A stretch of DNA of 64,000 nucleotides from positions 16,678,001-16,742,000 of the forward strand of contig CM106585.1 in the NCBI GenBank assembly GCA_048013815.1, read 5' to 3'. The position numbers and the translations under genes were made by a program. The stretch comes from Setoptus koraiensis (taxonomy: Eukaryota; Arthropoda). The notes under the pieces are model-generated. The model was not told where the DNA came from. It saw only the letters and a list, made by a program, of their open reading frames with translations, and did not search any database. This document shows positions 61,017-64,000 of the stretch, piece by piece. Numbering within the stretch: position 1 is the stretch's first letter; every line of letters begins with the position of its first letter.

Positions 61017-61112
61017 GCCCAGTGCTTGGTGCCCGACGTTTGGTGCCCGACGTTTGGTGCCTGACGTTTGGTGCCCGGTGCCTGGTGCCCGACGTTTGGT
61101 GCTCGATGTTTG
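61017..61112. repeat. 14-bp minisatellite GTGCCCGACGTTTG
   Basis: About seven copies of GTGCCCGACGTTTG with variants (GTGCCCGGTGCCTG, GTGCTCGATGTTTG). Confidence 0.8.
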
Positions 61113-61410
61113 GTGCAGCCCGGCTACAGACTGCAAACGCAGGCACCAAACGGCGGGCCTCGTGCTGGCGCACCAGCTCATTAGTGTTTGTGTGAGCGAG
61201 CTGCCATTTACACTTTCGCCGGTGGTGCTGCCCGTGTGTCATTACAAGCGGCCGGCGACGGCAATTTTCGTTTGGGCCCGCCCATCGGAAAATGCTGCTG
61301 CTGCACCCAATTAGACCCACTCAGACAATATCCATGCATGAATGTGACACACACCTATCATTATTGACCAGTCCAGCCTCACCTGTGGGGTGAGTGGCCT
61401 CCGCGTGCGA

Positions 61411-61443
61411 GTGTGTGTGTGTGTGTGTGTGTGTGTGAGTGTG

Positions 61444-61494
<51 letters not shown>

Positions 61495-61499
61495 GTGTG
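61411..61499. repeat. (GT)n microsatellite, compound
   Basis: About 90 bp of GT with occasional GA and GC units. Confidence 0.9.
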
Positions 61500-62381
61500 A
61501 GGGGCACGCTAAGTAGATGTATATCACAGAGATATATCAGTGTGAGAGTGGGCCAGTTCACGGTTGGACGGCGGCCAAATCATGAGCAGTTGACGCAAGT
61601 TTGGCCAGTTGTTTTGTCGTTGTTGTTGCCGCTGTTGTTACATAACAAATACGACGAGATAATAATAATAAATGTTACATAACAACAATGCTGCTAATTT
61701 GCACATCTCTATTGCCACATTTCGTAGGCCATTGCGTCAGGTAACTCGTGGCATACGAAAAGGGCATGGGCTCGACGCGCGCGTTTTGGCACTGCGATGC
61801 TCGCGACAAACGTCACAGCCAGCAAAGTCAAGCGAGCTGGGCCAATTCAAATCATGCTCGCGCAATTCATCATCGTGTTGGCGACGGGGGGCCGTGCAAC
61901 GACACGAGCAGCACGTGAACACGAGCAGTTGTCAGTGTGCAAACAATCGACAATTGTGCCACCGGCTCGCCTGCTCATGTGCGCGCGGCGGGCCCACCGG
62001 GCCAACGGCCGACAACCGGCCAACAATCAGCTGAATCAACTGGGGCCCGGCTCTGGCAACATCGCTGGCGAGCGTTCCACGGCGACCGCTGTCCACTCAC
62101 GACTGTCAGCGCGCGTTGAGTGGGGGACACTCACAACTGTGGCCAGGCACAAATTTCGGCCGGCCAGAGCGGTCAAGTTGGCCGGCCAGCAATTACGTAA
62201 GCCAATACGCGTGTGTGTGTGTGTGCAGCAGGTGAGCTCACCTTGGCGTCGGCTGCGGCCGGTTGTGTGTGTCGCCATCAATTATAGCGAGCGATTGCTT
62301 GTTATTACATAATGGTGGTTTGATAGGCAAACACTACTACTATGTTTGGGTATTGCGTAACATTGCCCTCGTATTGCGACG

Positions 62382-62382
<1 letters not shown>

Positions 62383-62428
<46 letters not shown>
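62383..62428. repeat. (TG)n microsatellite
   Basis: 23 uninterrupted TG units. Confidence 0.9.
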
Positions 62429-62432
<4 letters not shown>

Positions 62433-62736
62433 GGCACATATTGCCAACGAATGGAGCAGCGGCCACTCGGCACACCAGCGCCGACCTAATGCGAGCGTAT
62501 CATTGGACCAACCACCGACTGACAACAACATACACACATGTATTAACGTAACATGTTTCGCAGTCACTCACCGGTCAGTTTACCTGTGCCGGCATCGGCT
62601 GGCGGCGGCTGGCCAGCGCCGGGCCGGCGCCGGGCACCAACATTGTGCGCCGGCCCGGCCGCCAGCCGGTCAGCGGCGATTTGCGTGCAGCGCCGACATT
62701 ACCATTTGCGGCGCTCGATTATGTAATAATCTCTCA

Positions 62737-62772
62737 ATGCGCTAAATGCGCTCAATGCGCTCAATGCCGCCA
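62737..62772. repeat. 9-bp repeat TGCGCTCAA
   Basis: About four copies with single changes (TGCGCTAAA, TGCCGCCAA). Confidence 0.65.
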
Positions 62773-64000
62773 ATGTGCCCAACGAGTGTGTGCACACAAG
62801 CGGCCATCTAAATCAACATCCTCGTGCGTGCAGCCAGTCGAGAGCTGGCTCACCTGTGCGCTGACGGCTCAAATGGGCTGCGTTTGTCAATGGGATTGCG
62901 CAATCCAAACCGCGAGCGATCATTTCAATGGATTGAATCGCGCACTGAAATAATTAGATTGGCGCACGTCTCGCAATTACGCAACATTGTGGCCAGATCT
63001 CGATCGAGTGTTGCCACCGTTTGCTGTGCGCACAATGAGCGGACGGCACATTGAGCAGCCGGCCCCGAGTGTCACTCGGTGGCCGCAGCCGGACACCGGT
63101 AGCCGCGGACAGAGCCGGCGAGCCAGCGGGCCGGCGAGACACGACGTAAGTGGAGCGATCGTGACCAATCACAATTAGACGAGACGCCGGACAGTTGCGC
63201 AACAGCACGCACTCGCAATTGTGAGCGCCGTCTGCCGGTCAGTGCCGCCGCCGCCGCTTGCCGGTCAGTCGGCGGGCTCTGTCTGGCCAGCGTGAGTGGC
63301 GATTATGGCCGCATTATGGCCACCGTATGCGGCGACACAGACCCAAACAAGCCAAACAACAAGAGTGCGGCAACAAGTGCGGCAGCTGGCAAGGCGCCAA
63401 GACGAACAATGATGCAGATAATTAGCTAATGAATGGCGAATTATGTGCGAATCGCAATGGCAATCATCTCATTTCTGGCTCATCCTTTGTGGGTTGTGTG
63501 CGCTTGTTGTTGTTTGTGCAAAATTCTAATGATTCTAATGAAATTCTTGCCATTTCTCACTTCTCTGCTGGCTGCTGTTCAGCAGCGAGGTGACCTCGGC
63601 GGCGCTCACTTGTTATATAATGCGCGCTGGCATGCATGCATGTATGCATTATGTAACAGCGGCAGCTTGTTACATAATGCAAGCATGTTGTTATTTGTTA
63701 ATATTAGCACACAATGATTAGAGCACGGGACGCCGGCCGGGCGACGACGAGCAGCGAGACGACGCGAAGCGGCGCCGCGGCGAGACGAGACGACGGAAAG
63801 CGCCGCCGCAACGAGCAGCGAGCAAAGAAAGAAAAGGTGTAATCGGCGCTCGCTCAGGTGTCGGCGTTGCGATACTCGAGCTAGTCGTCGAGCTACTCGA
63901 CGAGTCGGGCCGGCGCGACTTGCCGATGCGATTAGCAAGTTAGCGAGCCAGTTTAATAAACTGCCAAGCAGCGATATGCGAAAATTCAAATTCGCCAGCC

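Larger units (their letters stand above)
56147..63678. promoter_or_regulatory. dense cluster of C/EBP/PAR-type bZIP sites; candidate enhancer region
   Basis: I find at least 20 exact matches to the self-complementary 10-mer RTTRYRYAAY in 7.5 kb. Examples: ATTGCGTAAT 56147, GTTGCGTAAC 56458, ATTATGTAAC 56521, GTTACGCAAC 57958, ATTGCGTAAC 58390, GTTACATAAC 61637 and 61674, ATTACATAAT 62304, ATTATGTAAT 62718, ATTGCGCAAT 62895, GTTGCGCAAC 63194, GTTACATAAT 63669. A random sequence should give about one per 16 kb. The rest of the window holds only a few. These are the binding palindromes of C/EBP, PAR-domain (Pdp1) and NFIL3/vrille bZIP factors. CACCTG E-boxes accompany them. No gene is visible here, so the target is either KLF to the left or a gene right of the window. 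Function is inference. Confidence 0.55.
56101..64000. other. GC-rich gene-free end of the window
   Basis: High GC lowers stop-codon density, so open frames of 100-216 codons occur on all six frames and overlap each other. None has a family motif, and their composition follows local repeats. I read it as non-coding. It may lead into a gene beyond 64000. Confidence 0.6.

Noticed and set aside
1-64000. CRISPR arrays, rRNA genes, operons or prokaryotic features
   Set aside because: None present; repeats are microsatellites, minisatellites and inverted repeats in a spliced eukaryotic genome.

Overview
This window is nuclear DNA of an animal, most likely an arthropod. The genes are spliced with GT..AG introns, the transcription factors carry long Asn/Gln/Thr/Ser homopolymers, and the gene set is metazoan: glypican, receptor tyrosine phosphatase, LAMMER kinase, KLF6/7, SAMD1 and glucosidase II beta. 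The codon-level look and intron sizes would fit a mite or other chelicerate, but I cannot place the organism from sequence alone.

Layout. 1-9.9 kb: the last two exons of a glypican on the + strand, split by a 7.5 kb intron; the earlier exons lie left of the window. 11.4-32.7 kb: a receptor protein tyrosine phosphatase of the PTPRG/PTPRZ/Ptp99A class on the - strand. I reconstructed 14 phase-consistent exons giving 1,530 residues (Ig, four FN3, TM, active D1, dead D2). Two genes lie inside its introns on the opposite strand: glucosidase II beta (16.9-18.3 kb) and an unrecognised secreted precursor with two furin-type sites (29.4-30.3 kb). 35.1-43.9 kb: a Doa/CLK (LAMMER) kinase locus. It has a full-length intronless gene, a small upstream segment coding for a basic 80-residue peptide, and a tandem chimeric second copy in which that peptide is fused in frame to the kinase domain. 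A roughly 420 bp inverted-repeat element interrupts the duplicate. 44.2-46.7 kb: a SAMD1 orthologue on the - strand whose SAM domain sits on a short second exon. 48.7-52.9 kb: a KLF6/7 (luna-type) zinc-finger factor with a very long low-complexity N-terminus. 53-64 kb: no gene that I can support. This part is GC-rich and full of tandem repeats and small perfect hairpins, and it carries a dense cluster of C/EBP/PAR-type bZIP half-site pairs, so it looks like a cis-regulatory island.

The genes do not form one pathway. Glypican and the phosphatase are cell-surface signalling or axon-guidance proteins. Glucosidase II beta is ER quality control. Doa, SAMD1 and KLF6/7 are nuclear regulators of splicing, CpG-island chromatin and transcription.

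The most unusual points are the chimeric Doa duplicate with a sharp gene-conversion tract, the candidate secreted peptide precursor, the bZIP-site cluster at 56-64 kb, the unusual frequency of short perfect hairpins (the best has 18 bp arms around one base), and several 3' splice sites preceded by CAA repeats instead of a pyrimidine tract.
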